Shown: positions 33,347 through 42,778 of the stretch, piece by piece | Numbering within the stretch: the first letter of the stretch is position 1 | How the letters are laid out: every line of letters starts with the position of its first letter | Assembly (NCBI RefSeq): GCF_004358695.1 | Contig: NZ_SNAA01000005.1 | Coordinates: 124,001 to 188,000, forward strand | From: Palleronia sediminis | Lineage (GTDB): Bacteria > Pseudomonadota > Alphaproteobacteria > Rhodobacterales > Rhodobacteraceae | Reading direction: 5' to 3' | Length of the DNA stretch: 64,000 nt | Program-made: the position numbers and the translations under genes | Notes under the pieces: generated by a model | What the model was told of the DNA's origin: nothing | Database searches by the model: none | The model's input: the letters and a program-made list of their open reading frames with translations, nothing else

Positions 33347-34635
33347 TTGGCTCCCGTGCGTTTGCGATAGACGATGTCGACCAGCACGGCGAGCACCAGC
33401 ACACCCCCCACGACGATGTTCTGGAACGGCGCGTCGACGCCGACCATGGCCATCCCCGATTGCAGCGACTGCATGATGAGCGCGCCGAGGATGGCGCCAT
33501 AGATCGTGCCCATCCCGCCCGCCAGCGCGGTGCCGCCGATCACGGCGGCGGCGATGACGCGCAGCTCGTCCAGCGTGCCGATATCGTTGGAGTGGAACGA
33601 CAGCCGCGCGCTCGCCACCAGGGCCGCCAGCGCGCAGAGCGTGCCCATGATGGCGAAAACCTTGACCGTCAGGAGCCGCGTGTTGATGCCCGACAGCTCG
33701 GCCGCGTCGGGGTTGCCGCCCGTGGCGAAGATATAGCGCCCCAGCCGCGTGCGCCGCGCCACCACCGTCATCGCCACGGCGACCGCGATCAGCAGCAGCA
33801 CCGAATAGGGCACGCCATAGCCCTGCGTATAGCCCTCGGGCATGGTGGTGCCCGCGGCCTCGAACTCGCGGGCGAGCACCCGGCCCGGCACGTCATAGGC
33901 GTTGAGCACCGCGACGAATCCGAGGATCAGCACCGCCGACACCGCCATCAGCGCGACCTCGGCCCAGACGGGCTTGACCGGGAACTCGTGCGCGATGCGC
34001 GCGCGCCGCGCCGACCAGATGGCGATGCAGGCCACGATCACGGCGACGGCGCCCAGGATCCACGACCCGGTTTCGCCCATGGTGCCCGAGATGCCGCCCA
34101 AAAGCTGATAGGTCTCGTCCAGCGGGCCGATGGTCTGGCCACTGGTCAGGTACCACGCCACGTTGCGCCAGACCAGGAGCCCGCCCAGCGTCACGATGAA
34201 GGCCGGCACCGCGAGATAGCCGATGATATAGCCCTGGAACGCCCCGATCGCCGCACCGGTCAAGAGGCCCACGACGATGGCCACCGGCGCGATCAGCGGG
34301 TTGCCGAAATCGAGCCCGAGCCCCGGCAGGATGTTGGTCTGCGTGATCGCCATCATCGCCGAGCAGGTCGCCAGGAGCGAGCCCACCGACAGGTCGATAT
34401 GGCGCGTGACGATGACGAAAACCATGCCGGTGGCCATGATCGCCACGCTGACGGTCTGGATCGTCAGGTTGAAGATGTTGCGCGGGGTCAGGAAACGCCC
34501 GTCGGTCAGGATGTTGAACATCACGCAGACGACGACGAAGGCGCCCACCATGCCCAGCAGCCGGGTGTCGATGCCCAGCGTCTCGAAGATGGATTTGCGC
34601 GGCGCTCGCGCGCGGGGGGCACTCGCCTCGGCCAT
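33343..34635 (-). CDS. xylH: Xylose ABC transporter permease
   Basis: Membrane permease of the branched-chain-amino-acid/ribose-type superfamily (430 residues, about 12 helices). [11 protein letters not shown] (about residues 85-95) is the conserved cytoplasmic sugar-permease signature, with a longer middle loop as in XylH than in Rbs[23 protein letters not shown] near the C-terminus (given in part) is also typical. ATG 34635 has AGGTG upstream and removes a 19-residue extension. A GC-rich stem-loop lies between it and xylF. Confidence 0.93.
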   Translation of the reverse strand: MAEASAPRARAPRKSIFETLGIDTRLLGMVGAFVVVCVMFNILTDGRFLTPRNIFNLTIQTVSVAIMATGMVFVIVTRHIDLSVGSLLATCSAMMAITQTNILPGLGLDFGNPLIAPVAIVVGLLTGAAIGAFQGYIIGYLAVPAFIVTLGGLLVWRNVAWYLTSGQTIGPLDETYQLLGGISGTMGETGSWILGAVAVIVACIAIWSARRARIAHEFPVKPVWAEVALMAVSAVLILGFVAVLNAYDVPGRVLAREFEAAGTTMPEGYTQGYGVPYSVLLLIAVAVAMTVVARRTRLGRYIFATGGNPDAAELSGINTRLLTVKVFAIMGTLCALAALVASARLSFHSNDIGTLDELRVIAAAVIGGTALAGGMGTIYGAILGALIMQSLQSGMAMVGVDAPFQNIVVGGVLVLAVLVDIVYRKRTGAK

Positions 34636-34719
34636 GGGACACCTGTTACCGGGGGTGAAAAGCAGCGGTGGGGCCGGCCCCGGCGCGGGCATCGCGCACG
34701 CATCGGGGCCGACCCGGTC

Positions 34720-34745
34720 GCGCGCCGCCTAGGGCAGCGGCGCGC
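34720..34745 (-). promoter_or_regulatory. Intercistronic stem-loop between xylF and xylH
   Basis: Perfect 9-bp GC-only inverted repeat (GCGCGCCGC / GCGGCGCGC) with an 8-base loop, 11 bases beyond the xylF stop. It has no T-run. It probably protects the xylF message or partly attenuates reading into xylH, raising the binding protein relative to the membrane parts. Confidence 0.65.
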
Positions 34746-34756
34746 GGGATGCGGGA

Positions 34757-35785
34757 TCACTCACAGGGCGCGGGGCCGCCCTCGACGCCCTGGCACAGCT
34801 CGTCCTGCGAGATCCAGCCGGCATCCACGACCACGTCGAGATTGTCCTGCGTGATCGGCACCGGCGCGAGGAACTCGGCCCAGAGCGTCGTGCCGCCGGG
34901 CGAGGTCCATTCCTCGGCGCCCTCGACCTCGCTCATCTCGGTGCCGTTCGCCATCGACACGGCGATATTGGCGGCGTTGCGGCCCAGCTCGCGGCTGTCC
35001 TTCCAGACGGAAACGGTCTGCGTACCCTGCGCGATGCGGTTCAGCGCGGCCTTGTCGCCATCCTGGCCCGAGACGGGGATGCCATCCATTCCCTGCGCCG
35101 AAAGCGCGGCCACGGCGCCGCCCGCGGTGCCGTCGTTCGAGGCCACGACCGCGTCGACATTGTTGTCGTTGGCGGTCAGGATCTGTTCCATGTTGCGCTG
35201 GGCATTGGCCGGAAGCCATTGATCGGTATACGCTTCGCCGACGATGGTGATGTCGCCCGCGTCGATCGCCTCCTGCAATACCTCCTGCTGGCCGCCGCGC
35301 AGGAAATCGGCGTTGGGATCGGTGGGCGAGCCCTTGATCATCACGTAATTGCCGGTCGGCTGCTGTTCGAACACGGCGCGGGCCTGCATCCGCCCGACCT
35401 CGACGTTGTCGAAGGTCAGGTAAAACGCGCGCGGATCCTCGATCAGGCGGTCATAGCCCACGACCGGGATGCCGTTATTGGCGGCAAGCTCGACGGCGGG
35501 GATGATCGCCTGGCTGTCCTGCGCGAGGATGATGAGCGCGTCGGCCCCCTGCGAGATCAGCGATTCGATATCGGAAAGCTGCTTGGACGACGACGATTGC
35601 GCGTCGGCCGAGATATAGGTCGCCCCCGCCTCGTCGAGCGCGGCCTTGATCGCCGCCTCGTCGGTCTTCCAGCGTTCTTCCTGGAAATTCGACCAGCTCA
35701 CGCCGACGGTCGGGCCGTCCTGCGCAAAGGCGGGGGTCAGCGCGGTGGCCGAAAGGGCCGCGGCAAGAAGGGTGCGTCTGTTCAT
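34757..35785 (-). CDS. xylF: D-xylose ABC transporter substrate-binding protein
   Basis: Periplasmic sugar-binding protein (342 residues) with a cleavable signal peptide ending TPAFA (about residue 21). The mature part starts [15 protein letters not shown], the XylF pattern, and continues [22 protein letters not shown] (in part) and VVGYDRLI. The ATG has a strong GGGAGG site. It is the first gene of xylF-H-G-B, divergent from xylR, with a palindromic operator in the 196-base gap. Confidence 0.94.
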   Translation of the reverse strand: MNRRTLLAAALSATALTPAFAQDGPTVGVSWSNFQEERWKTDEAAIKAALDEAGATYISADAQSSSSKQLSDIESLISQGADALIILAQDSQAIIPAVELAANNGIPVVGYDRLIEDPRAFYLTFDNVEVGRMQARAVFEQQPTGNYVMIKGSPTDPNADFLRGGQQEVLQEAIDAGDITIVGEAYTDQWLPANAQRNMEQILTANDNNVDAVVASNDGTAGGAVAALSAQGMDGIPVSGQDGDKAALNRIAQGTQTVSVWKDSRELGRNAANIAVSMANGTEMSEVEGAEEWTSPGGTTLWAEFLAPVPITQDNLDVVVDAGWISQDELCQGVEGGPAPCE

Positions 35786-35846
35786 GGTATCCTCCCAAAG
35801 GAATGTCGGAGTCGTTCCGCCCCGGACACGGCCATCTTGCGGTTTA

Positions 35847-35865
35847 TAGTTTTCCTGTCAAACTA
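35847..35865. promoter_or_regulatory. Putative XylR operator
   Basis: Perfect inverted repeat TAGTTT-N7-AAACTA, close to the TTAGTTT..AAACTAA operator known for ROK-family XylR of Bacillus. On the minus strand a perfect TTGACA lies in it, so a bound repressor would cover the likely xylF -35. It lies 62 bases before the xylF start and 117 bases before the proposed xylR start. Confidence 0.72.
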
Positions 35866-35981
35866 ATCTTTGCATCTTTCGCGACGTTCTTGCAGGATCG
35901 ACGCAATGCCGTGCCCGTAGCGGGCCGGCGGTGGCGTTCCAGTGCTCCGTGCCGGGGCCTTTTGTTCGAGAGGGAAACGAA

Positions 35982-37247
35982 TTGCAGGGCCCCGAGCCGT
36001 CCCGCCCCGCCGTCACCTGCGGCCCGGTCCTGCTGGGCGATCCCGGCGGCGCGCGCCCGCTCAAGCTGCGCATCTTCGACCATATCCGCGCCTCGGGGCC
36101 GGTGTCGCGCGCGCAGGTCGCCAAGGATCTGGGCGTCTCGCCCGGCACCGTCTCGACCATGACCGCCGATCTGATCGAGGCCGGCATCCTGCGCGAACAC
36201 GCCGCCCCGCGCGATCCCGGCGACGTGGTGCGCGGCCGCCCGCCCGTGGGGCTGGCCGTCTGTCCCGAAACCTTCGTCGTTGCGGGCATCAAGATCGCCG
36301 CGCGCGAACGCTCGGGCATCCTCGTCGATTTCGCGGGCAACCGCCTCGCCACATCGCGCCAGCCCTGCGCCGATCGCGACATGGCGGCCGAGGCCCATGT
36401 CGAGGGCATCGCCGCGATGCTCGACGCGATGCTGGCCGAGGCCGGGCGCGACCGCCGCGACCTCGGGGGGGTCGGCATCGGGCTGCCGGGCTTTGTCGAT
36501 CATGCCGCGGGGCGGGTCTTCTGGTCGCCGGTGCTGGATGCGCGCGACGTGGACCTCGCCGCGCTGGCGACGGCACGGCTGGGCGTGGCCACGCGCATCG
36601 ACAACGACGCCAATCTCGTCGCGTTGGCCGAGCTGTGGTTCGGCAAGGGGCGCGAAACCTCGGATTTCGCCGTCGTCACGGTCGAGCAGGGCGTGGGCAT
36701 CGGCGTCGTGCTGGGCCACCGGCTGTTTCGCGGGGCCAACGGGCTGGGGCTGGAGCTCGGCCATACCAAGGTGCAGATCGACGGCGCGCTCTGCCGCTGC
36801 GGCCAGCGCGGCTGTCTCGAGGCCTATCTCGCCGATTACGCCATCGCACGCGAGGCCCCCGCCGCGCTCAATCTCGGCCCCGACGCGGCGCTGGCCATCC
36901 CCGAACTGATCGAGCTGCTCTCGCAAGAGGCCGCCGCCGGCAACGAGGCCGCGCGGTCGGTGGTGCGCAACGCGCGCCGCTATCTCGCCACGGGGCTGGC
37001 CACGGTCATCAACCTCTTCGACCCCAAGCTGCTGATCCTGTCAGGGGGGCGGATGCGCTATGACTGGCTCGACCGCGACGCGCTGGCGGCCGAGCTGCGC
37101 CATGTCGTCATCGACGCGGGACAGGGGCCGACGCCGCTTCTGGTGCATGAATGGGGCGATCTGCTCTGGGCGCACGGGGCGGCGGCGCTGGCGCTCGATC
37201 ACCTGACCGAGCGTGTCGTGACCGCCCCGCGCGAGGCCGTGGCATGA
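35982..37247 (+). CDS. xylR: ROK-family xylose repressor XylR
   Basis: DNA-binding repressor of xylose genes. The 421-residue protein has an N-terminal winged helix (ISRAQVAKDLG-like: VSRAQVAKDLGVSPGTVST, about residues 39-57) and a C-terminal ROK sugar-kinase-like domain with GIGLPGFVDH, NDANLVALAE, GVGIGVVLG and the zinc-binding CRCGQRGCLEAY cluster. The start is chosen as TTG 35982 with AGAGGG 7 bases upstream; the longer GTG 35931 start adds 17 residues with no ribosome site. The stop overlaps the next gene's ATG (ATGA). Confidence 0.88.
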   Translation: MQGPEPSRPAVTCGPVLLGDPGGARPLKLRIFDHIRASGPVSRAQVAKDLGVSPGTVSTMTADLIEAGILREHAAPRDPGDVVRGRPPVGLAVCPETFVVAGIKIAARERSGILVDFAGNRLATSRQPCADRDMAAEAHVEGIAAMLDAMLAEAGRDRRDLGGVGIGLPGFVDHAAGRVFWSPVLDARDVDLAALATARLGVATRIDNDANLVALAELWFGKGRETSDFAVVTVEQGVGIGVVLGHRLFRGANGLGLELGHTKVQIDGALCRCGQRGCLEAYLADYAIAREAPAALNLGPDAALAIPELIELLSQEAAAGNEAARSVVRNARRYLATGLATVINLFDPKLLILSGGRMRYDWLDRDALAAELRHVVIDAGQGPTPLLVHEWGDLLWAHGAAALALDHLTERVVTAPREAVA

Positions 37248-38761
37248 GCCGCGCGGCGCTGATGCTGGCGCTGCTCGCCGGGCCCGCGCTGGCCGAGGGG
37301 CCACGTTTCGACCCCCGGCCCGACGCCTTCCCGGTCGCGCATGTCTATCCCGGCGGGTGGGAGCATTTCGTGGGCGGCGGCGTCGCCGTGCTCGACTGCA
37401 ACGGCGACGGGCGCCCCGACATCGTCGCCGCCGGCGGCACCGAGCCCGCGCGCCTCTTTGTCAACGCCACCCCCGCCCCCGGTGCGCCGATCCGGTTCGA
37501 CATGGGCACCCTGCCCGATCTGCGGGGGGTCACGGGGCTCTGGCCGCTGGATATTGACGGCGACGGGGCGCTCGACCTCGCGGTGCTGCGCGTGGGGGCG
37601 AACCTGCTCATGCGCGGCGACGGGGCCTGCGGCTTCACCGACGTGAGCGGCGAATGGGGCTTTGCGGGCGGCGCGGCCTGGTCGACGGCCCTTTCCGCGA
37701 CGTGGGAGGACGGCGCCACGCGCCCGACGCTCGCCATCGGCAATTACGTCGACCGCGCCGATCCGCAGGGCCCGTTCGGGGCCTGCGACGACAACGAGCT
37801 GCACCGCCCCCGCGGCGACCGCTACGGCCCGCCTCGACCCATCGCGCCGGGCTATTGCGCGCTGTCGATGCTGATCTCGGATTGGCAGCGCAGCGGCACG
37901 CCCGAGCTGCGGATCTCGAACGATCGGCACTACTATGTCCGGGGTGGATACGAAGAGATGTGGCGCCTCGATCCGCTCTCCCCCCGCACCGAGGCCGATG
38001 GCTGGGCGCGCGTGTCGCTCTGGGGGATGGGGATCGCCAGCGCCGACCTGACCGGAGACGGCTTTCCCGAGGTGATGCTGACCTCGATGGGCGACCAGCT
38101 CTTGCAGTTCAACGACGCGGGCACGATGCGCAACGCGCCCTTCGCCACCGGCGCGGCGGCCCAGCGGCCCTATACCGGCGATGACGGGCGGCCCTCGACC
38201 GGGTGGCATGCCGAGTTCGGCGATATCGACAACGACGCCCGGCTCGACCTGTTCATCGCCAAGGGCAACGTGGACCAGATGCCCTCGAACGCCATGCGCG
38301 ACCCCAACAACCTGCTGATGGGCCGGCCCGATGGTACATTCACCGAGGCCGGGCTTGCCGCGGGGATCGCCGATGACGCGCGCTCGCGCGGGGGCGCGCT
38401 GGCCGATTTCGACGGCGACGGGCGGCTCGATCTCGTTGCATCGGCGCGGCGCGCGCCGCTGGCGCTGTGGCAGAACGCGACGCCGGGCGCGGGCAACTGG
38501 CTGGCGGTCGATCTGTCGATGCCCGCGCCCAACACCCGCGCCGTGGGCGCATGGATCGCGCTGCGGACCCCGGACGGCCGCACCCATTGGCGCGAGGTCA
38601 CGGTGGGCGGCGGCCATGGCGGCGGACAGGCCGGCCCGATCCATTTCGGGCTTGGCGACGCCACGCGGGCCGAGATCCGCGTGACATGGCCCGGCGGGCG
38701 AACCGGGCCCTGGCACGAGGCGACGGCCGGGCAGGTCGTGACCCTGTCGCCCGATCCCTAG
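37244..38761 (+). CDS. Secreted FG-GAP/UnbV (CRTAC1-like) protein
   Basis: Exported repeat protein (505 residues) with a signal peptide ending PALA (about residue 18). Several FG-GAP/VCBS repeats carry Asp-rich calcium loops (DCNGDGRPD, DIDGDGALD, DIDNDARLD, DFDGDGRLD), forming a beta-propeller, and the C-terminus is an ASPIC/UnbV domain (HFGLGDATRAEIRVTWPGG, last 60 residues). The function is not established for bacterial members. It is translated with xylR through an ATGA overlap, which is odd for a repressor gene. Its stop shares CTAG with the convergent peroxidase gene. Confidence 0.85.
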   Translation: MSRAALMLALLAGPALAEGPRFDPRPDAFPVAHVYPGGWEHFVGGGVAVLDCNGDGRPDIVAAGGTEPARLFVNATPAPGAPIRFDMGTLPDLRGVTGLWPLDIDGDGALDLAVLRVGANLLMRGDGACGFTDVSGEWGFAGGAAWSTALSATWEDGATRPTLAIGNYVDRADPQGPFGACDDNELHRPRGDRYGPPRPIAPGYCALSMLISDWQRSGTPELRISNDRHYYVRGGYEEMWRLDPLSPRTEADGWARVSLWGMGIASADLTGDGFPEVMLTSMGDQLLQFNDAGTMRNAPFATGAAAQRPYTGDDGRPSTGWHAEFGDIDNDARLDLFIAKGNVDQMPSNAMRDPNNLLMGRPDGTFTEAGLAAGIADDARSRGGALADFDGDGRLDLVASARRAPLALWQNATPGAGNWLAVDLSMPAPNTRAVGAWIALRTPDGRTHWREVTVGGGHGGGQAGPIHFGLGDATRAEIRVTWPGGRTGPWHEATAGQVVTLSPDP

Positions 38762-40077
38762 CGCGCCACCGGCAGCCCCGAGGGCACCGTTTCCGGGATG
38801 CCCATGCGCCCCGACAGCGAGACCGGATCGCTCAACGCCCCGAGAAACGCCATGAGCGCGTCGAGCGCGTCCTCATCCAGCGTCACCGGCGCCACCGCGA
38901 CGGCCGCGGCGATGGCGTCGCGGCCCGGCCCCGCGGTCTCGGTCCAGTCCTCGGCGCCCGGCAGGTCGGGCAGCACCGCGCGGGGCTCGAACCGCGCCAG
39001 CCCCGCCGCCGGGTCCGCGTGGTCGGCCAGGAACGCGCGCAAATCGTCATGCGCCCCGGCATGGCCCCACGGCCCCGTCTCGACGACATTGCGCAGCATC
39101 GGCGTGCGAAAGGCGAACATATCCTCGGCGCGGCCGGTCACGCGCGCCCGCCCCTCGTCGCGATGGTGGCTCTCGAACCGCTCGGCCTTGCCGGGACCGA
39201 TCTGCGGCGCGCCCATCGCGTGAAAGGACTGGTCCGACAGGAGCGGGCCGGAATGGCACGCGGCGCAACCCGCCGCGCCGTAAAACAGCGCCCGGCCCCG
39301 CGCGGCCTCGGGGCCGAGCACCGCCTCGCCCCGGAACGCGCGGTCATGCGGGCTGTCGTCAGCGCGCCATTCATGCGCGATGAAAGCCGCGATGGCGTTC
39401 GAGATATCGGTGAACGCGATCGTGCGCCCGCCCGCGATCTCGGGATAGGCGGCGGCGAACCCCTCGCGATAGGCCGGGATCGCGGCGACCCGCGCGGCGA
39501 TCGCCTCCCACGCGCCGCCCGGCCCCGTCAGCCGGCCCTGCCGCACCAGTTGCGATACCTCGTTCTCGCCGTAATGGCCCGCCATCTCGTCGGGCGAAAG
39601 CACCGGAAACATCGTCTGCGCCGACAAGAGCCCCGAGAACCCCGTCACCATCTCGTCCTCGAGCGGCGTGCGCAGCCCCGAGGGGCGGGCGGGGTCGCGC
39701 TCGATCCGGCCGTCGGCGAACATCACGCCGACATCGCGATGCCCGAGGTTGAACAGCGGCGGCGCATTGCGCGGGATGCGCTGCTCGGGCGGGTTGTCGG
39801 GGTCGACGCGCCGCTCGGGGCCGAGCCCTTCGCCCCCGTCCCCCAGCCCCAGCGCCACGCCATCCCCGGTGGCAAAACGGGGGTGGTGGCAGGTCGCGCA
39901 GCTTACCTCGCGATTGCCCGACAGGACGGGATCGTAGAACAGCGCCTGCCCCAGCCGCAGCTCGGCCACGGGGCTTTCGGCGAACCCTGCGGGGTCGAGC
40001 GGCACCGCCCCTTCGGGCGCGGTTTGCGCAAGGGCGGCAGGCGCGACAAGCGCGGCGATGGACAGGAGGCGCAACAT
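38758..40077 (-). CDS. Di-haem cytochrome c peroxidase, MauG-like
   Basis: Periplasmic di-haem protein (439 residues) with a signal peptide ending AALA (about residue 17). Two CxxCH haem c sites are visible, CATCH (about 60-64) and CAACH (about 271-275). Haem-pocket segments include GDGVALGLGDGG and FRTPMLRNV. It may reduce peroxide or, like MauG, oxidise a protein partner. Proteins of this kind are often found next to CRTAC1/UnbV genes, and here the two genes converge with overlapping stops. Electron donor unknown. Confidence 0.87.
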   Translation of the reverse strand: MLRLLSIAALVAPAALAQTAPEGAVPLDPAGFAESPVAELRLGQALFYDPVLSGNREVSCATCHHPRFATGDGVALGLGDGGEGLGPERRVDPDNPPEQRIPRNAPPLFNLGHRDVGVMFADGRIERDPARPSGLRTPLEDEMVTGFSGLLSAQTMFPVLSPDEMAGHYGENEVSQLVRQGRLTGPGGAWEAIAARVAAIPAYREGFAAAYPEIAGGRTIAFTDISNAIAAFIAHEWRADDSPHDRAFRGEAVLGPEAARGRALFYGAAGCAACHSGPLLSDQSFHAMGAPQIGPGKAERFESHHRDEGRARVTGRAEDMFAFRTPMLRNVVETGPWGHAGAHDDLRAFLADHADPAAGLARFEPRAVLPDLPGAEDWTETAGPGRDAIAAAVAVAPVTLDEDALDALMAFLGALSDPVSLSGRMGIPETVPSGLPVAR

Positions 40078-40176
40078 GCGGCCATGACTTCACCGCGCGC
40101 GCGACCGGCGCAAGGACCTCGTCGACCCGGCCGCGCGTTTCCCGCCTCCAATGCCAGAACACCGGAGATCACCGCC

Positions 40177-40596
40177 GTGACCGAAAGCCCCACCGCCCGC
40201 GCCAGACGCATCGTCGATGCCTATCTCGAACGCTCGATGGCCCGCGACCCCGAGGGCGCGCGGCAATACCTGGCTCCCGATTGCAGGATCGTCTTTACCG
40301 GCGGGCGCGTGATGGACGGCCCCGAGGATCCGCCCGCCTTCAACGCCAAACGCTATGACTGGGTGAAAAAGACGATCCTCTGGGTCGATGCGGTCGAGAA
40401 CGCGGAAACGGGCGCGGTCCATGTCTGGACGACCGGGCACCTGCACGGCGCATGGCCCGACGGGACCGCCTTCGATGGGAACCGCTTCGTCGATTTCTTC
40501 GAGGTCAGGGACGGGCTCATCACGCGCACCGAGGTCTGGAACGACAGCGCCGAGCGTCTGCTGGCCGCCGCCGGGCTGGCAGAGGCGCCGCTATGA
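40177..40596 (+). CDS. SnoaL/NTF2-like protein
   Basis: 139-residue protein with the NTF2-like fold: an N-terminal helix ARARRIVDAYLERSMARD, a DCRIVFTGGRV strand, and FVDFFEVRDGLITRTEVWND, the typical SnoaL-like ending. Such proteins are small hydrolases, isomerases or binding proteins; no specific activity is indicated. The GTG start at 40177 has GGAG 9 bases upstream. The stop overlaps the next ATG (ATGA), so it is made together with the deacetylase-like enzyme and probably acts in the same pathway. Confidence 0.75.
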   Translation: MTESPTARARRIVDAYLERSMARDPEGARQYLAPDCRIVFTGGRVMDGPEDPPAFNAKRYDWVKKTILWVDAVENAETGAVHVWTTGHLHGAWPDGTAFDGNRFVDFFEVRDGLITRTEVWNDSAERLLAAAGLAEAPL

Positions 40597-41486
40597 GCGA
40601 ACTGACCCATCACGGCCGCTTCGACTACAGCGCGATCACGGACCGGCCCGATTTCGACTGGCCGGGCGGCAAGCGCCTCGCCGTCTATTTCGGCATCAAT
40701 CTCGAGCATTTCGCCTTTGACGAGAAACGCGGCGCGCAGCTTTCGCCCAATGACGGCCCGGCGCCCGATATCCTCAACCATGCCTGGCGCGACTACGGCA
40801 ACCGGGTCGGCGCGTGGCGCATGATCGAGATGTTCGACGCGCTCGATCTGCCCGCGACGGTGCTGGCCAACAGCACGATGTACGACCACGCCCCCGACCT
40901 GATGGCGGCCCACCGCGACCGCGGCGACGAGATCGCCGGGCATGGCCGCACCAACAGCGAGCGTCAGGACACCATGTCGCGCGACGAGGAACGCGCCATG
41001 ATCGCCGAGGCGACCGGCGTTCTGGCGCAGGCCGAGGGGCAGGCCCCGCGCGGCTGGCTCAGCCCCTGGATCGCCGAGAGCTTTGCAACCCCCGACCTGC
41101 TGGCCGAGGCGGGCTATCGCTATAGCCTGAACTGGGCGATGGACGACCAGCCCGTGTGGAAACGCACCGAACACGGGCCGCTCCTGTCGATCCCCTATCC
41201 GCAGGAGCTGAACGACATCCCCACGATCATCGCCCGGCAGCACTCGATGGAGGATTTCGCCGAGATGATCGAGGACGATTTCGACGAACGGCTGGAACAG
41301 GCGCAGCGCCAGCCCATCGTCATGGGCATCGCGCTGCACCCCTATATCGTCGGCCAGCCCTTCCGCCTGCGCCGCCTGCGCAAGGTGGTCGAACGGATCG
41401 CGGAACGGCGCGACGACATCTGGATCACGCGCGCGGGCGACATCCACGACGCCTTTGCGGACCGGGTGCCGCCGCCCGCGGATTGA
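40593..41486 (+). CDS. Polysaccharide deacetylase/allantoinase-like enzyme
   Basis: NodB-fold hydrolase of the PuuE-like branch (297 residues). Family features are RLAVYFGINLEHFAF near residue 27, YGNRVGAWRMIEMFDALDLPATVLANS (in part; RVGAWR about 69-74), GDEIAGHGRTNSE with the conserved histidine, and APRGWLSPW. PuuE hydrolyses allantoin, and related enzymes cleave C-N bonds of other small molecules. No signal peptide is present, so it acts in the cytosol on a small compound rather than on cell-wall polymers. It is coupled to the SnoaL-like gene and converges on the PLP enzyme gene. Confidence 0.8.
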   Translation: MSELTHHGRFDYSAITDRPDFDWPGGKRLAVYFGINLEHFAFDEKRGAQLSPNDGPAPDILNHAWRDYGNRVGAWRMIEMFDALDLPATVLANSTMYDHAPDLMAAHRDRGDEIAGHGRTNSERQDTMSRDEERAMIAEATGVLAQAEGQAPRGWLSPWIAESFATPDLLAEAGYRYSLNWAMDDQPVWKRTEHGPLLSIPYPQELNDIPTIIARQHSMEDFAEMIEDDFDERLEQAQRQPIVMGIALHPYIVGQPFRLRRLRKVVERIAERRDDIWITRAGDIHDAFADRVPPPAD

Positions 41487-41507
41487 CGCGCGCGGGGGCC
41501 GCCGCGA

Positions 41508-42764
41508 TCAGGCGGCGGCCCGTGCCAGGATCCGCTCCAGCGCGTCGGTCATCCGGTCGAGCTCGGCGACGGTGTTGTAATGCACCATCGACACGCGCAC
41601 GACGCCGTTGCCGCCATCCTCGCCCAGATCCTCGATCAGCCGGCGCGAGTGGAAATCGCCGAAACGGATGGCGATGCCGTAATCGTCCATCGCCCGCGCG
41701 ACCGCGCCCGAATCCCGGCCCTCGATCTTGAAGGCGACGGTGGGCACCCGTTCGCTGTTGTCATTGGCCGCGACGCCGATCACGCGGCAATCCTCGCGCC
41801 CGGCCAGCCAGTCGAGCAGCCGCCCCGTGAGGATATCCTCCTGCCGGGTAATGGCGGCAAAGGCGGCCTCGAGCTGCGCGCGGCGGCTGCCGGTCTCGCC
41901 CTGCCGGCGGCCCAGTTCGCACAGGTAGTCGACGACGCCGACGGTGCTGTAGGCCAGTTCGTAATTGGCATTGCCGGGCTCGAGCTTGCCGGGCACTTTT
42001 TCCTTGCCGTAGAAATAGTGATACTGCCCGTCCAGCTCGGCCAGCAGGTCGTATTTGCCATACATCATGGCGGTATGCGGCCCGTAGGTCTTGTAAAGGC
42101 TGAAGACGTAGAAATCGACATCCCAGGCCTGCACGTCGATCGCGCGATGCGGCGCATAGGCGACCGCGTCCACGCAGATCAGCGCGCCGCGGTCATGCAC
42201 GAACCGCGCGATATCGGCGATGGGGTTCACCCGCCCGAGGATGTTCGAGACGTGATGCACGCAGACAAGCCGCGTGCGCTCGGTCATCAGCGCGTCGAGA
42301 TCGTCGAGGTTCATGCGATAGCTGTCGCGGTCGATGGGCCAGAACTTCACCTCGATGCCGAACTCGCGCAGCCGGTCCCAGGGGCCGATATTGCTCTCGT
42401 GATCGGCGACGGTCACGATCACCTCGTCGCCGGGGCCGAACTGTCCGCGGATCGCGTTGGCGAGGATCTGCATCAGCGCCGTGGTCGAATGGCCGAACAC
42501 GATTTCCTCGGGGCGGGCGGCGTTGACCAGCGTCTGCGCGGCATGCCGCCCCATCATCAGCGCCTCGGCCGCGGCCTGCGAGACGGCATAGCTGCCGCCG
42601 ATCTGGACGTTGCGGGTGAACAGGAACTCGGTGATGCGGTCGACCGCGCCGCGCACGGTCTGCGACCCGCCGGCATTGTCGAAGAACACCCAGTCGGCCT
42701 CGAGGCCGGGGAACTGGCTGCGCACGAAGCCCATGTCGAGCGCGTCGGTCGGGGTATCGGTCAT
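41508..42764 (-). CDS. Class V PLP enzyme, cysteine desulfurase-like
   Basis: Fold-type I PLP protein of the cysteine-desulfurase-like branch (418 residues). The PLP lysine is in YVFSLYKTYGPH (about residue 225), with the His of ADHESN and the Asp of CVDAVAYAPH as usual cofactor contacts. The catalytic cysteine loop of true IscS/SufS desulfurases is not recognised, so it may be a lyase or desulfurase with another substrate. Its ATG lies 14 bases after the ATPase stop, so it is the fourth gene of the amino acid transporter operon, suggesting it acts on the imported compound. Confidence 0.8.
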   Translation of the reverse strand: MTDTPTDALDMGFVRSQFPGLEADWVFFDNAGGSQTVRGAVDRITEFLFTRNVQIGGSYAVSQAAAEALMMGRHAAQTLVNAARPEEIVFGHSTTALMQILANAIRGQFGPGDEVIVTVADHESNIGPWDRLREFGIEVKFWPIDRDSYRMNLDDLDALMTERTRLVCVHHVSNILGRVNPIADIARFVHDRGALICVDAVAYAPHRAIDVQAWDVDFYVFSLYKTYGPHTAMMYGKYDLLAELDGQYHYFYGKEKVPGKLEPGNANYELAYSTVGVVDYLCELGRRQGETGSRRAQLEAAFAAITRQEDILTGRLLDWLAGREDCRVIGVAANDNSERVPTVAFKIEGRDSGAVARAMDDYGIAIRFGDFHSRRLIEDLGEDGGNGVVRVSMVHYNTVAELDRMTDALERILARAAA

Positions 42765-42778
42765 CTCGGTTGTCCTTG

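Noticed and set aside
31071..38761. Search for xylA next to xylB and xylR
   Set aside because: No xylose isomerase motifs are present in either strand of this region; the gene is absent from the window.
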